Below, in pieces: positions 18,477 through 25,775 of a DNA stretch of 64,000 nt. Source of the stretch: Paracoccus onubensis (GTDB taxonomy: Bacteria > Pseudomonadota > Alphaproteobacteria > Rhodobacterales > Rhodobacteraceae); the NCBI RefSeq assembly GCF_003591515.1, contig NZ_QZCG01000009.1:186001-250000 (forward strand), given 5' to 3'. How positions within the stretch are numbered: position 1 is the first letter of the stretch; every line of letters starts with the position of its first letter. The notes beneath the pieces were generated by a model. It saw only the letters and a program-made list of their open reading frames with translations. It searched no databases and had not been told where the DNA came from. The translations under genes were made by a program, and so were the position numbers.

Positions 18477-19333
18477 GTGATGCAAAAGATATCGCCGTCG
18501 TCGAAGGCCGCGCGCTTGTGCAGGATTACCACGTCCCCGGCAGTCTGTTTACCGGCGGCAAACAGGTCCGGGCGCTGAAAGGTATCGATTTCAGCGTCGC
18601 TCAGGGCAAGACTCTGGCGATTGTCGGTGAAAGCGGCTCGGGCAAATCGACATTGGCGCGGATCATTGCGTTGATCGACCCACCGTCGGAGGGTGAATTG
18701 CTGATCGATGGACAGCCGATCGATATCACCCGCCGCAGGCCGGGACCTGATATGCGATCCAAGGTGCAGATGGTATTCCAGAACCCCTATGGCAGCCTGA
18801 ACCCGCGCCAGAAGGTCGGCGATGTGCTGATGGAGCCACTGGTCATCAATACCAGGACGCCTGCAGCCGAGCGGCGCGAGCGCGCCGAAGCGATGTTGCA
18901 GAAAGTCGGCCTTCAGCCCGAGCATTTCAACCGTTATCCGCACATGTTCTCTGGCGGTCAGCGGCAGAGGATCGCGATTGCCCGTGCGCTGATGCTGAAT
19001 CCCCGCCTTCTGGTGCTGGACGAGCCCGTTTCTGCGCTTGATCTGTCGGTGCAGGCGCAGGTGCTGAACTTGCTGGCCGATCTGCAGGATGAGTTTGAAT
19101 TGACCTATGTCTTCGTCAGCCATGACCTGTCGGTCGTCCGCTATATCGCTGATGACGTGATGGTGCTGTCCAAGGGTGAAGCCGTCGAGCAGGGCAGCCG
19201 CGAGGCATTGTTCGCCGATCCGCAGCATCCCTATACCAAGGCATTGTTCGCCGCGACGCCCGTCACCGATCTCGACGCGATCCGCGCCCGTGTCCAGCGC
19301 CGTCGGGAAGCGCGGGAACGTCAGGCGGTTTGA
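18473..19333 (+). CDS. dppF: Dipeptide ABC transporter ATP-binding protein (DppF-like)
   Basis: A 286-residue ATPase partner of DppD. Walker A is GESGSGKST near residue 58, the Q-loop is MVFQNPYGSLNPRQKV, the signature is FSGGQRQRIAIARAL near residue 160, and Walker B is LLVLDEPVSALDLSVQAQ. The C-terminal oligopeptide-ABC motif ADPQHPYTKALFAATP is present, confirming DppF type. It is the last gene of the importer operon; the sequence beyond it decays into insertion-sequence scraps within 100 bases. Confidence 0.94.
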   Translation: MSDAKDIAVVEGRALVQDYHVPGSLFTGGKQVRALKGIDFSVAQGKTLAIVGESGSGKSTLARIIALIDPPSEGELLIDGQPIDITRRRPGPDMRSKVQMVFQNPYGSLNPRQKVGDVLMEPLVINTRTPAAERRERAEAMLQKVGLQPEHFNRYPHMFSGGQRQRIAIARALMLNPRLLVLDEPVSALDLSVQAQVLNLLADLQDEFELTYVFVSHDLSVVRYIADDVMVLSKGEAVEQGSREALFADPQHPYTKALFAATPVTDLDAIRARVQRRREARERQAV

Positions 19334-19429
19334 GACATTGGGGAGAGCTTTACCGTCAATACCGATATAGAGGTGGTTGGGCCGATCTGAACAGGTTTCG
19401 GGTGCTTTCCAAGTGGTTTTCCGCCTCTG

Positions 19430-19578
19430 TTACACCGCCCCCGCTTCGGATATCGGCTGGTTGGAGTAGGCCAGATCGGATGTTTTCCCGCCAAGCGATG
19501 AATGCGGGCGGCAGATATTATAGAAGCCGATATAGCGTCCAATCCCGGTGCAGGCCTCCGAAACCAATGCTCGGGGTG
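19430..19578 (-). pseudogene. IS3-family transposase OrfB C-terminal fragment
   Basis: Read on the - strand the frame gives VSEACTGIGRYIGFYNICRP, then HSSLGGKTSDLAYSNQPISE and a stop at 19430-19432. This is the well-known C-terminal end of IS3-group OrfB proteins (IGRYLxFYNxRRPHSSLxxxTPDxAY). The catalytic core is absent. The upstream side abuts an unrelated fragment at about 19575. Confidence 0.8.
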
Positions 19579-19901
19579 GTCTGAGCAATCACAATTATGG
19601 CGCTGCCATCGATATTGTTGAGATCGCGAATGGAGGGGTGTTATGGGAGGTCGACTATGGCAATGCGGTTGCAGTCAGCGACGTCATGAATTTGGAATGG
19701 GTGTGCGCTGGCAAACAATCACGCGGATTCTGGCCGGGCCGTGTCCTTGCTGAATGCACAACGGACATGGCTTTCGATTTCATGCGAGAAATAGTGAATA
19801 CAGATTGGCTCGCCGCCGACGCGCACAGAATTCGAAACAACCGAAGGACCTTTCAGAGGGCTCGGCGGGGGCCAAATGCAACGCTTACGATCAGAAAATG
19901 A
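19548..19901 (+). pseudogene. Possible M15-type peptidase fragment
   Basis: The open frame contains GLSNHNYGAAIDIVEI followed by a stretch ending VSDVMNLEW. This resembles the zinc-binding core of M15/VanY-type D-Ala-D-Ala carboxypeptidases and phage endolysins (SNHNFGxAxDI ... GLEWGG). The N-terminal half of such a domain is missing because the frame begins at the junction with the IS3 scrap, and the C-terminal zinc histidine (RPHF) is replaced. Treated as a remnant. Confidence 0.35.
19867..19888 (+). repeat. Copy 1 of a 22-base dispersed repeat
   Basis: The 22 bases ending ATGCAACGCTTAC match 24269-24290 at 20 of 22 positions in the same orientation, with unrelated flanks. The terminal CGCTTAC is the complement of GTAAGCG, the outer bases I associate with IS66-family ends. 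Confidence 0.6.
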
Positions 19902-19969
19902 ACCGCCTGAATGAACTGCTCCCGTGGCAATATGCGGAGCCTGGGGCGAAACAACCCGTCGCAGCCTGA
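19898..19969 (+). pseudogene. Possible IS66 transposase C-terminal tail
   Basis: The frame gives MNRLNELLPWQYAEPGAKQ then a stop a few residues on. IS66 TnpC proteins end in (R/N)xxELLPWxWxxx followed by an Ala/Pro tail, which this matches in spacing. Only the tail is present. It sits beside the repeat copy at 19867-19888, whose end also looks IS66-like. Confidence 0.45.
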
Positions 19970-20192
19970 GCGACATCTCCGATAGAGTGGGCCTTGGTGT
20001 CCACCATCGATAGCGGACATCAAGCCTCAGCAAGACACATCACAAGGGCGGGTTCGCCGGACGCTCACGCTGCATGAGCCGCATGGTCGGCTTCGGACTG
20101 CCGAAAGGACGACATCACGGGAGCGATACCTCCGAGCACTACAGTGAGGAAACCGACCGTTCAAACTCGCGTGAAAAGCAAAGCTGCCAATT

Positions 20193-20651
20193 CTAGCGCC
20201 GTGTCGTCACCGGAACCAACGCGGTGACCGGCTTGCCATCGACAAGAACCGGCTGATGTCGATCGTCCGCCAGCAACACGCCGATGACATGGTCACCCGC
20301 CGGTTCCGGGCAATGACCGAAACGGGCCACGATCAGCGTTCCGCCAGTATCGCTGTTCATGCTGTTATAGGTGCGGCCGGGAATGTTGCAGCTGTCTCCG
20401 TCGGGATCGATCTTCATATGCACATGGCCACAACGTGGATCATCGCCGCAACTTCCGGCGGACATGAGCCGGAAATTGCTTTCCACGACCACACCGATTG
20501 CCCCTTCCGGATCACCGGCGAGCGGAATGGCTGCGCCTTTCGGCGGCCAGGTGATGCGAAGCATCGGCGCGTCCTCCGCCACGGCCGAGGTTCCGACCAA
20601 TCCCAGCATGCCGGTCAGGATGGCCGAAAGTCTCCGGGTCATAATGCGCAT
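20193..20651 (-). CDS. Small exported protein of unknown function
   Basis: A 152-residue protein starting MRIMTRRLSAILTGMLGLVG with a Sec signal cleaved near AVAEDA (residues 24-29). The mature part begins MLRITWPPKGAAIPLAGDP. It carries four cysteines, two in SAGSCGDDPRCGHVHMKIDPD, and a His cluster (CGHVHMKID) that could bind a metal or form a beta-sandwich edge. I do not recognise the family. The ATG at 20651 has GGAGG eight bases upstream. It is divergent from the TetR gene at 20752, and both promoters carry the same inverted repeat, so it is probably the TetR target. Confidence 0.75.
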   Translation of the reverse strand: MRIMTRRLSAILTGMLGLVGTSAVAEDAPMLRITWPPKGAAIPLAGDPEGAIGVVVESNFRLMSAGSCGDDPRCGHVHMKIDPDGDSCNIPGRTYNSMNSDTGGTLIVARFGHCPEPAGDHVIGVLLADDRHQPVLVDGKPVTALVPVTTRR

Positions 20652-20668
20652 GAGTCGTTCCTCCAAAT

Positions 20669-20683
20669 GTAATCGATGATTAC
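20669..20683. promoter_or_regulatory. Probable TetR operator 1
   Basis: GTAATCGATGATTAC, a perfect 6-3-6 inverted repeat, lies 18 bases upstream of the start of the exported-protein gene. The same TAATC-N3-GATTA core occurs at 20716-20728 beside the tetR start. Two matching operators in a divergent promoter strongly suggest autoregulation plus control of the partner. Confidence 0.65.
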
Positions 20684-20715
20684 TTCTAACATTCCGCGAG
20701 GGCTTTCATAGTAAA

Positions 20716-20728
20716 TAATCAGTGATTA
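20716..20728. promoter_or_regulatory. Probable TetR operator 2
   Basis: TAATCAGTGATTA, a perfect 5-3-5 inverted repeat, 24 bases upstream of the tetR ATG at 20752. It shares its core with operator 1, 47 bases away. Confidence 0.65.
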
Positions 20729-20751
20729 CATTTGTGGATGAGGAGAAGCGC

Positions 20752-21387
20752 ATGCCCGACGAGTCGAAACCTTATCACCATGGCGACCTGGCCAATGCGT
20801 TGGTCACCGCAGCCATCGCCATCATCGAGGAACGCGGCGTCGAACATGTCTCGGTGCGCGAGGTCGCCAGGCGTGCTGGCGTGTCCCCCGGAGCACCTTT
20901 CCGGCATTTCCCGTCCAAATCTGCGCTACTTGCCGCCGTGGCTGAACAGGCGATGGAACGCTTGAGCTCGGCGGTGCGCGCGGCCCAGGCACCACATGAC
21001 GACGACCCCTTGGACCAACTCGAACGGATCGGGCTGGGCTACCTGGAATGGGCGCAGGACAACCCGGCCCATTTCGAGATCGTCAGCCAGCGGAGCCTTG
21101 TCGGCCTCGAAGGCAGGTCGCGTGAACTCAATGACGAGATCAGGACACGCATGCTCTCGCTGTTGGAATCCGCGAAATCAACCGGCCAGTTGTCGAAAGA
21201 TGCCGATATCGACACGCTGGTACTGTCCTGCCGCGCGCTGGTTTATGGCCTGGCCCGCATGCTCGTGGATGGGCATTTCCCGGAATGGCAGCCCAATGGT
21301 AATCCCGCCCAATGGATGAAACGATCACTGGCGCTGTTCATCGGGGAATTGCGGGAGCATCACCGCGAGCCATCGCAACCCGGATAG
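20752..21387 (+). CDS. TetR-family transcriptional regulator
   Basis: A 211-residue regulator starting MPDESKPYHHGDLANALVTA at the ATG at 20752, preceded by GAGGAGAAG. The HTH is in VSVREVARRAGVSPGAPFRHFPSKSALLAAV (residues about 33-63). YHHGDL plus APFRHF places it in the subgroup with a C-terminal WHG-type effector domain (YLEWAQDNPAHFEIV). It is divergent from the exported protein, with paired operators between them. Confidence 0.9.
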   Translation: MPDESKPYHHGDLANALVTAAIAIIEERGVEHVSVREVARRAGVSPGAPFRHFPSKSALLAAVAEQAMERLSSAVRAAQAPHDDDPLDQLERIGLGYLEWAQDNPAHFEIVSQRSLVGLEGRSRELNDEIRTRMLSLLESAKSTGQLSKDADIDTLVLSCRALVYGLARMLVDGHFPEWQPNGNPAQWMKRSLALFIGELREHHREPSQPG

Positions 21388-21389
21388 AT

Positions 21390-21833
21390 TTATTGACAGG
21401 CCCGCGGCGTGGACGGCTTATGCAATCCAGCAACCTCGTATTCGCGATGGATCGAGAACCGAACGAAGCCAACGCGATATTGGACAAGCGGCTGGAAACC
21501 TATGGGGCAAGCCAGTTGGCGTCGTTGCCCCAGCCGGTTCTCCTCTCCAAAGACTTCATCCAACATCATCCGTAGGTGGAAGAGCTCGTTGTCATCAATG
21601 CAGATTGCAAGAACGCCAGAAGGCTTGAGCATCGCCTTCATGATCTGAAGGCGCGGCATCATTGCCTTGATCCATTTGGTTTGGCGCGAGTCATCTTCGC
21701 TGGACACAATCGTCCCGAGTTCGGGGTCGTTCGGGTCGTTGTCCCAGCGGTCGTTGTAGTGGAAGTACTGCCGGGCGTTGTACGGTGGGCGGTGGGATCT
21801 CGCTCCACAGCGTGCTGCGTGCGCTCCGCCTCC
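21390..21833 (-). pseudogene. Type III restriction-modification methylase (Mod) fragment
   Basis: Reading right to left, the frame gives PPYNARQYFHYNDRWDNDP, then TKWIKAMMPRLQIMKAML and ICIDDNELFHLRMMLDEVFG, ending in scrambled sequence. PPYN is the catalytic motif IV (DPPYN) of beta-class N6-adenine methylases; the D is lost at the junction near 21830. WxxMMxPRLxxxxxLL and IDDNEx3LRxxxDE(I/V)FG are Mod signatures. Only about 110 residues of a 600-residue protein remain, so it is inactive. Confidence 0.8.
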
Positions 21834-21978
21834 GCTCCTAACGAGAACGCGTCGCGTTTGATCCCGGCATCATCGGACTAGACGGCGTCAACGATACTGG
21901 TGATCTTCCAACCGTTGAACGAACAGCCAACGGTGGCGGCCACGTCACTCGACCCGGGTCAATCTGCTCCGGTGACGA

Positions 21979-22467
21979 TCAACCGGGTGCTTCCGGTTCC
22001 CCGCCCATTGCGTCGGCGAACTTGCGCATTAGGCGCACAAGCTCGTCGACATCATGTGGATTCCAGCTTGCAAAGACGGCGCTGGCCATTCGCTCGCGGG
22101 CGACATCGATTTTGTCGGTCATCGCCTTGCCCTTCGGCGTCACCACTGCTTCGTTGACGCGACGATCGGCAGCGCTTTTCCTGCGCTCGGCTAAGCCCAG
22201 GCTTTCGAGCTTCGCCACCTGGCGGCTGACGGTGGTGTAGTCGCGGCCAGCCCGGTCGGCAAGTTCCACGATCCCGATAGGCCCCAGGCGCTCTATCCCG
22301 ACGAGAAGCGGGAAGAGCGCACGGTCGAGGGCGATGCCGGCTTCACGCACCATCTGCTCGTCTCGCTGCGGACGGTTCATGAGGCTCGCGATTTCGATAA
22401 GCGCCCCATGGAGTTCGCGGATCTGACGGCCAATATGTGTAATTTGCACTTTTTCTGTTGACGACAT
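21979..22467 (-). CDS. MarR-family transcriptional regulator
   Basis: A 162-residue winged-helix regulator. It starts at the ATG complementary to 22465-22467, preceded by AGGAGGCAAGGC. The DNA-binding region is GPIGIVELADRAGRDYTTVSRQVAKLESLGLAERR followed by the wing AADRRVNEAVVTPKGKAM. It is divergent from the FAD monooxygenase gene. Two near-identical 13-base boxes lie at the shared control region, one inside its own coding start. It probably represses the monooxygenase and itself until a phenolic ligand binds; the ligand is inferred. Confidence 0.92.
   Translation of the reverse strand: MSSTEKVQITHIGRQIRELHGALIEIASLMNRPQRDEQMVREAGIALDRALFPLLVGIERLGPIGIVELADRAGRDYTTVSRQVAKLESLGLAERRKSAADRRVNEAVVTPKGKAMTDKIDVARERMASAVFASWNPHDVDELVRLMRKFADAMGGEPEAPG
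22437..22449. promoter_or_regulatory. Candidate MarR box 1 (inside the marR coding start)
   Basis: GTGTAATTTGCAC, nearly palindromic, matches the complement of box 2 (22485-22497) at 12 of 13 positions. It lies within the first codons of the marR gene, suggesting repression by roadblock or an autoregulatory loop. Confidence 0.55.
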
Positions 22468-22484
22468 GCCTTGCCTCCTATTAT

Positions 22485-22497
22485 GTGCATATTACAC
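22485..22497. promoter_or_regulatory. Candidate MarR box 2 (monooxygenase promoter)
   Basis: GTGCATATTACAC is the inverted near-copy of box 1, directly upstream of the monooxygenase start codons at 22500/22512. Confidence 0.55.
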
Positions 22498-22511
22498 TCA
22501 TGGAGACCAAT

Positions 22512-24026
22512 ATGCCAAATGATTTTGCGGCAGACGTGCTCGTCTGCGGTGCGGGAGCGGCTGGCTTAACGCTGGCGATCGAACTGGCGCGGCGCGGCGT
22601 GTCCTTCAGGCTCATCGACAGGATGGGGGAGCCGTTCCACGGCTCGCGAGGCAAGGGCATCCAGCCGCGAACGCAGGAAGTGTTCGAAGATCTCGGCATT
22701 CTCGACAAGGTCGTCGCGGCCGGCGGTATCTATCCAATGATGCGCGACTATCGCCCGGATGGAAGCTTCGTTGAAAAGGATTTCGGCGAAAGGCCCGAAC
22801 CGATGCCAGCGGAGCCGTATCATATCCCCCTGATGATCCCGCAATTCATGACGGAGCGGATCATGCGAGAACGGCTCACCGAACTGAGCGGGCATGTCGA
22901 GTTCGGCTGTGCCTTGGTCGGTTTCGAGCAGGACGACAACGGCGTCACGGCGCGGCTTTCCGGGCCGGGTCGCGAGGAGGCATTTCGCGTTCGCTATCTC
23001 GTCGGTGCGGATGGCGGGCGCAGCTTCGTGCGGAGCGCGCTCGGTGTGGGTTTTCCTGGCAAGACGCTGGACGTGGGCGCCATGGTAGCCGATGTCGCGC
23101 TGACCGGGCTCGACCGTGGCTGGTGGCACCAGTTCAACGACGGCGACATGCAATGGATGCTTTCGATCTGCCCGCTTGGAGGGACAGACCTATTCCAGCT
23201 TCAGGGCCCGGTCCCGCAGGAAGGCGAGGTCGATCTTTCCGCAGAGGGGCTGCAGCATATGATTGCCGAGCGTACGAAACGCAACGACGTTCGCGTACAA
23301 TCGGTGAGTTGGGCCTCGGCCTATGCGATGAACGCTCGGCTGGCCGAGCGTTACCGTGTCGGCCGAGTGTTCCTGACCGGCGACGCGGCGCATATCCATC
23401 CGCCCACTGGCGGTCAGGGCCTGAACACCAGCGTGCAGGACGCCTACAATCTCGGCTGGAAGCTGGCGGCTGTGCTGCGCGGCGCGAGTGACGACCTGCT
23501 CGACAGCTACGAGTGCGAACGCCGCCCGGTGGCCGAAGCGATGCTCGGCCTCTCGACCCGGTTGCTCGAAGCCGGGAAGCGCGGCGAGATCAAGCGCGGG
23601 CGCGAGGTACGGCAGCTCGACATCGGCTACCCCAATTCGTCAGTCAACGTGGAATCCTCCCCAAAAAGGGATGGCATTCGGGCGGGCGACCGCGCTCCGG
23701 ACGCACCGATCGCAGGTGCGGCCGGCCACCCGTCGCGGCTGTTCCAGCTGTTCAGGGGCGCGCACTGGACGCTGCTCGTCAACGGACAAGGCGCTGTCGC
23801 GCCCCGACCGGGGCTGCATATCCATCGCCTCGGCGAAAAGGGCGATATCGTCGACGCCTTGGATCATGTCGATGCGGCTTACGAACTGGCGCAGGGAGAA
23901 TGCGTGCTGGTTCGGCCCGACGGCTATGTTGCAGCGGTCCTTTCGCTCGGCCCGGCGGGATCCGCAGAGCTCGAAACCTGCCTCGATCGCATGGGATTAC
24001 CGGCGTATTGCGAGGCACAGCAATGA
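22512..24026 (+). CDS. FAD-dependent aromatic monooxygenase (PheA/TfdB/Rox-like)
   Basis: About 504 residues, group A flavoprotein hydroxylase using NAD(P)H. The FAD Rossmann motif is VLVCGAGAAGLTLAIELARRG near the N-terminus. The DG motif is VGADGGRSFVRSALG near residue 165. The FAD ribityl motif is GDAAHIHPPTGGQGLNTSVQDAYNLGWKLA near residue 290. A thioredoxin-like C-terminal domain follows. The start is ATG 22512 with GGAG nearby, or ATG 22500. Relatives hydroxylate phenols, polyketides or rifamycin; the substrate is unknown. It overlaps a broken oxidoreductase gene by four bases. Confidence 0.88.
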   Translation: MPNDFAADVLVCGAGAAGLTLAIELARRGVSFRLIDRMGEPFHGSRGKGIQPRTQEVFEDLGILDKVVAAGGIYPMMRDYRPDGSFVEKDFGERPEPMPAEPYHIPLMIPQFMTERIMRERLTELSGHVEFGCALVGFEQDDNGVTARLSGPGREEAFRVRYLVGADGGRSFVRSALGVGFPGKTLDVGAMVADVALTGLDRGWWHQFNDGDMQWMLSICPLGGTDLFQLQGPVPQEGEVDLSAEGLQHMIAERTKRNDVRVQSVSWASAYAMNARLAERYRVGRVFLTGDAAHIHPPTGGQGLNTSVQDAYNLGWKLAAVLRGASDDLLDSYECERRPVAEAMLGLSTRLLEAGKRGEIKRGREVRQLDIGYPNSSVNVESSPKRDGIRAGDRAPDAPIAGAAGHPSRLFQLFRGAHWTLLVNGQGAVAPRPGLHIHRLGEKGDIVDALDHVDAAYELAQGECVLVRPDGYVAAVLSLGPAGSAELETCLDRMGLPAYCEAQQ

Positions 24027-24268
24027 GGGCCGCGATTGTATCGGCTGCCGGGCAGGCTCGCGCCCTGGCGGAAAACCTGCAGATCGCCGCCGCCAGCGCT
24101 GGTCGCGACGCAATTCCCATGCGTTTTATCCAGATCGGGTCGATCTCGGTGGTGAGCATAACCTTACTGGGAGGCGTCCTGCGCGCCTCGGCCATCGAAC
24201 TGATGGGCGGCGGCATCACCCTGCCGCGCCTGATCGCAGTCATCGGCAAGCTGGGCAGGGCGCAATGA
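24023..24268 (+). pseudogene. Zinc-type quinone oxidoreductase/alcohol dehydrogenase with a large internal deletion
   Basis: The frame starts MRAAIVSAAGQ, the usual N-terminus of this MDR family. After a short stretch containing GRDAI it jumps to RFIQIGSISVVSITLLGGVL, then RASAIELMGGG and a C-terminal TLPRLIAVIGKL, which match the last quarter of the family (RFIQIGSxxGxxIxLPxAVLRSSxIELxGSGxGSxPLxRL). Roughly 230 residues, including the nucleotide-binding core, are missing. The ATGA overlap with the monooxygenase shows it was once operonic. Confidence 0.7.
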
Positions 24269-24290
24269 GGGGGTCAGATGCAACGCTTAC
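24269..24290 (+). repeat. Copy 2 of the 22-base dispersed repeat
   Basis: It begins one base after the stop of the broken oxidoreductase and ends ATGCAACGCTTAC. It matches 19867-19888 at 20 of 22 bases and marks the point where recognisable sequence ends. Confidence 0.6.
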
Positions 24291-25055
24291 AGTTCAACAG
24301 CACCGTTGTACGGATAATGAGTGCTGTCGCTGCCGTCATGCGCGACGTCCGACGTGAAGGTGGCGACGAACTCGTCGCTACGATCAGACAGCGACTGCAT
24401 GATGCAGAGATGGAGCTGGGGAACTCGGGCAATCCGTGATCCGACGAGACGAGCGCATAGGATATCTGTCCGATTCTGATCTCACATGCGCAGCGAATGA
24501 CTGGTTCGGTGAAGCTGCGCTGCGTCACCCATCCCACCGACGAAGGGCTGTAAACGGCCAAAAACGTCAGGAGTTCCACACACGACTGCCCGTTTCACCT
24601 TGATACGAGATTTCAGGGTCGGGACAGGCGAGCGCGAACTGACCAGCCCAAAATACGCGCTTTCCCGCCCATAAATGGTCCAAACGATTGTTATATTTGG
24701 ATTATGATTGACTTATGTTTGCATTGGTTGCGGGGGCTCGCAACCAACGATACTTGCGATTGATTGAGCGCTATATCCCTAAGCTTGCTGCATAACGTAA
24801 CATACTGTTCTATATAGAACAATAGAACTTTTGGCCATCGCCGGGAATGGTTTCCACCTGATTGGGTCCAGCGGTCGTCATCTGCGAATACCCCCTGTCC
24901 TTCTTTTAAATGCGCTTCAACCTGCTTGCCAATGGCCTGCCACTTGCGCCCCTCGATACACGTCGATATATCTAATAAAAATCGACACATTAACCCAACC
25001 TGTCGATGAGATCTACACGTCAGTTCCGTATGTCGATCGAAAAGCAGTGCTCAAC
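24291..25055. other. Gene-free stretch with a perfect palindrome
   Basis: No recognisable gene. A perfect 14-base palindrome GTTCTATATAGAAC lies at 24807-24820 in an AT-rich patch. The first 140 bases hold an open frame with a charged helix (MRDVRREGGDELVATIRQRL) that looks like the C-terminal tail of some lost protein, unidentified. Confidence 0.4.
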
Positions 25056-25510
25056 ATGACCTTCCGATCAGACCGCCCGTTCAACGACCTCCCTGCCCTG
25101 CCGCCGGCTCAGGATATAGAGATCAAGCCCGTGCTTAAGGCCTGCATAGAGGCACGAGCTGCTCTGGCGGAGTTGCGGACCTTCGGTCAGATCATCCCCA
25201 ACCAGGCAGTGCTGATCAACTCAATTCCCCTGCTCGAAGCCCAGGCGAGCTCCGATCGAGAACATCGTCACCACCACAGACCGGCTGTTCCGCTTTGCCA
25301 ATGACGCGGGTGGCCAAGCCGATCCGGCGACCAAGGAGGCGTTGCGCTATCGCACCGCCCTGAATCGGGGTTTCGGGATGCTGCAGCAGCGCCCGCTCTC
25401 GACGACCATCGCGGTCGAGGTCTGCCGCACCATCAAGGGCGTCGAACTCGATATCCGCAACACCCCTGGCACCGTCTTGATGAACGACACCACCGGGACC
25501 GTGATCTATG
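25056..25510 (+). pseudogene. Fic-family protein, N-terminal fragment with frameshift
   Basis: From the ATG at 25056 the frame reads [20 protein letters not shown], then [20 protein letters not shown] and [21 protein letters not shown] two-base loss near 25254 shifts the frame, and similarity resumes as [17 protein letters not shown] through GVELDIRNTPGTVLMNDTTG. This is the N-terminal autoinhibitory region of Fic/DOC AMPylase-type proteins ([15 protein letters not shown] contains the inhibitory S/TxxxE(G/N)-like helix). The catalytic HPFxxGNG core is gone, cut off at about 25510. Confidence 0.82.
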
Positions 25511-25775
25511 GAATCTTACCGATGATACGTTGCGTTGCAGTGAGCTTCAGGCCCGGTTGACTGGCATCACACCCAAGGTTCTGAGCGAGCGACTGGCCGG
25601 GCTGACCCGGCGCGGCCTACTTGCGCGCGAGGTCAGCATCGAATTTCCGCGCGAAGTGACATATCGGCTGACATCGCGGGTTCAGGCACTGGGCAGATTA
25701 TCCTGCAGCTTTATGAATGGCGGGAGAAGGCGATCTGGCGGCGGGCCAAGTCTAGTACGTCTACTATACATGGTT
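25509..25775 (+). pseudogene. HxlR-family regulator fragment fused to the Fic remnant
   Basis: Directly at the Fic break point the frame WNLTDDTLRCSELQARLTGI begins, continuing TPKVLSERLAGLTRRGLLAR and FPREVTYRLTSRVQALG. This is the recognition helix and wing of an HxlR (MarR-like, winged helix) regulator (LRFSELxxxxxGIxxKxLxxxLxxLxxxGLVxR). The first helix is missing, and a frameshift near 25695 displaces the C-terminus. Confidence 0.75.

Noticed and set aside
17574..19228. Two long - strand frames antisense to the dppD and dppF genes
   Set aside because: Mirror images of the ABC ATPase coding sequence without recognisable motifs.
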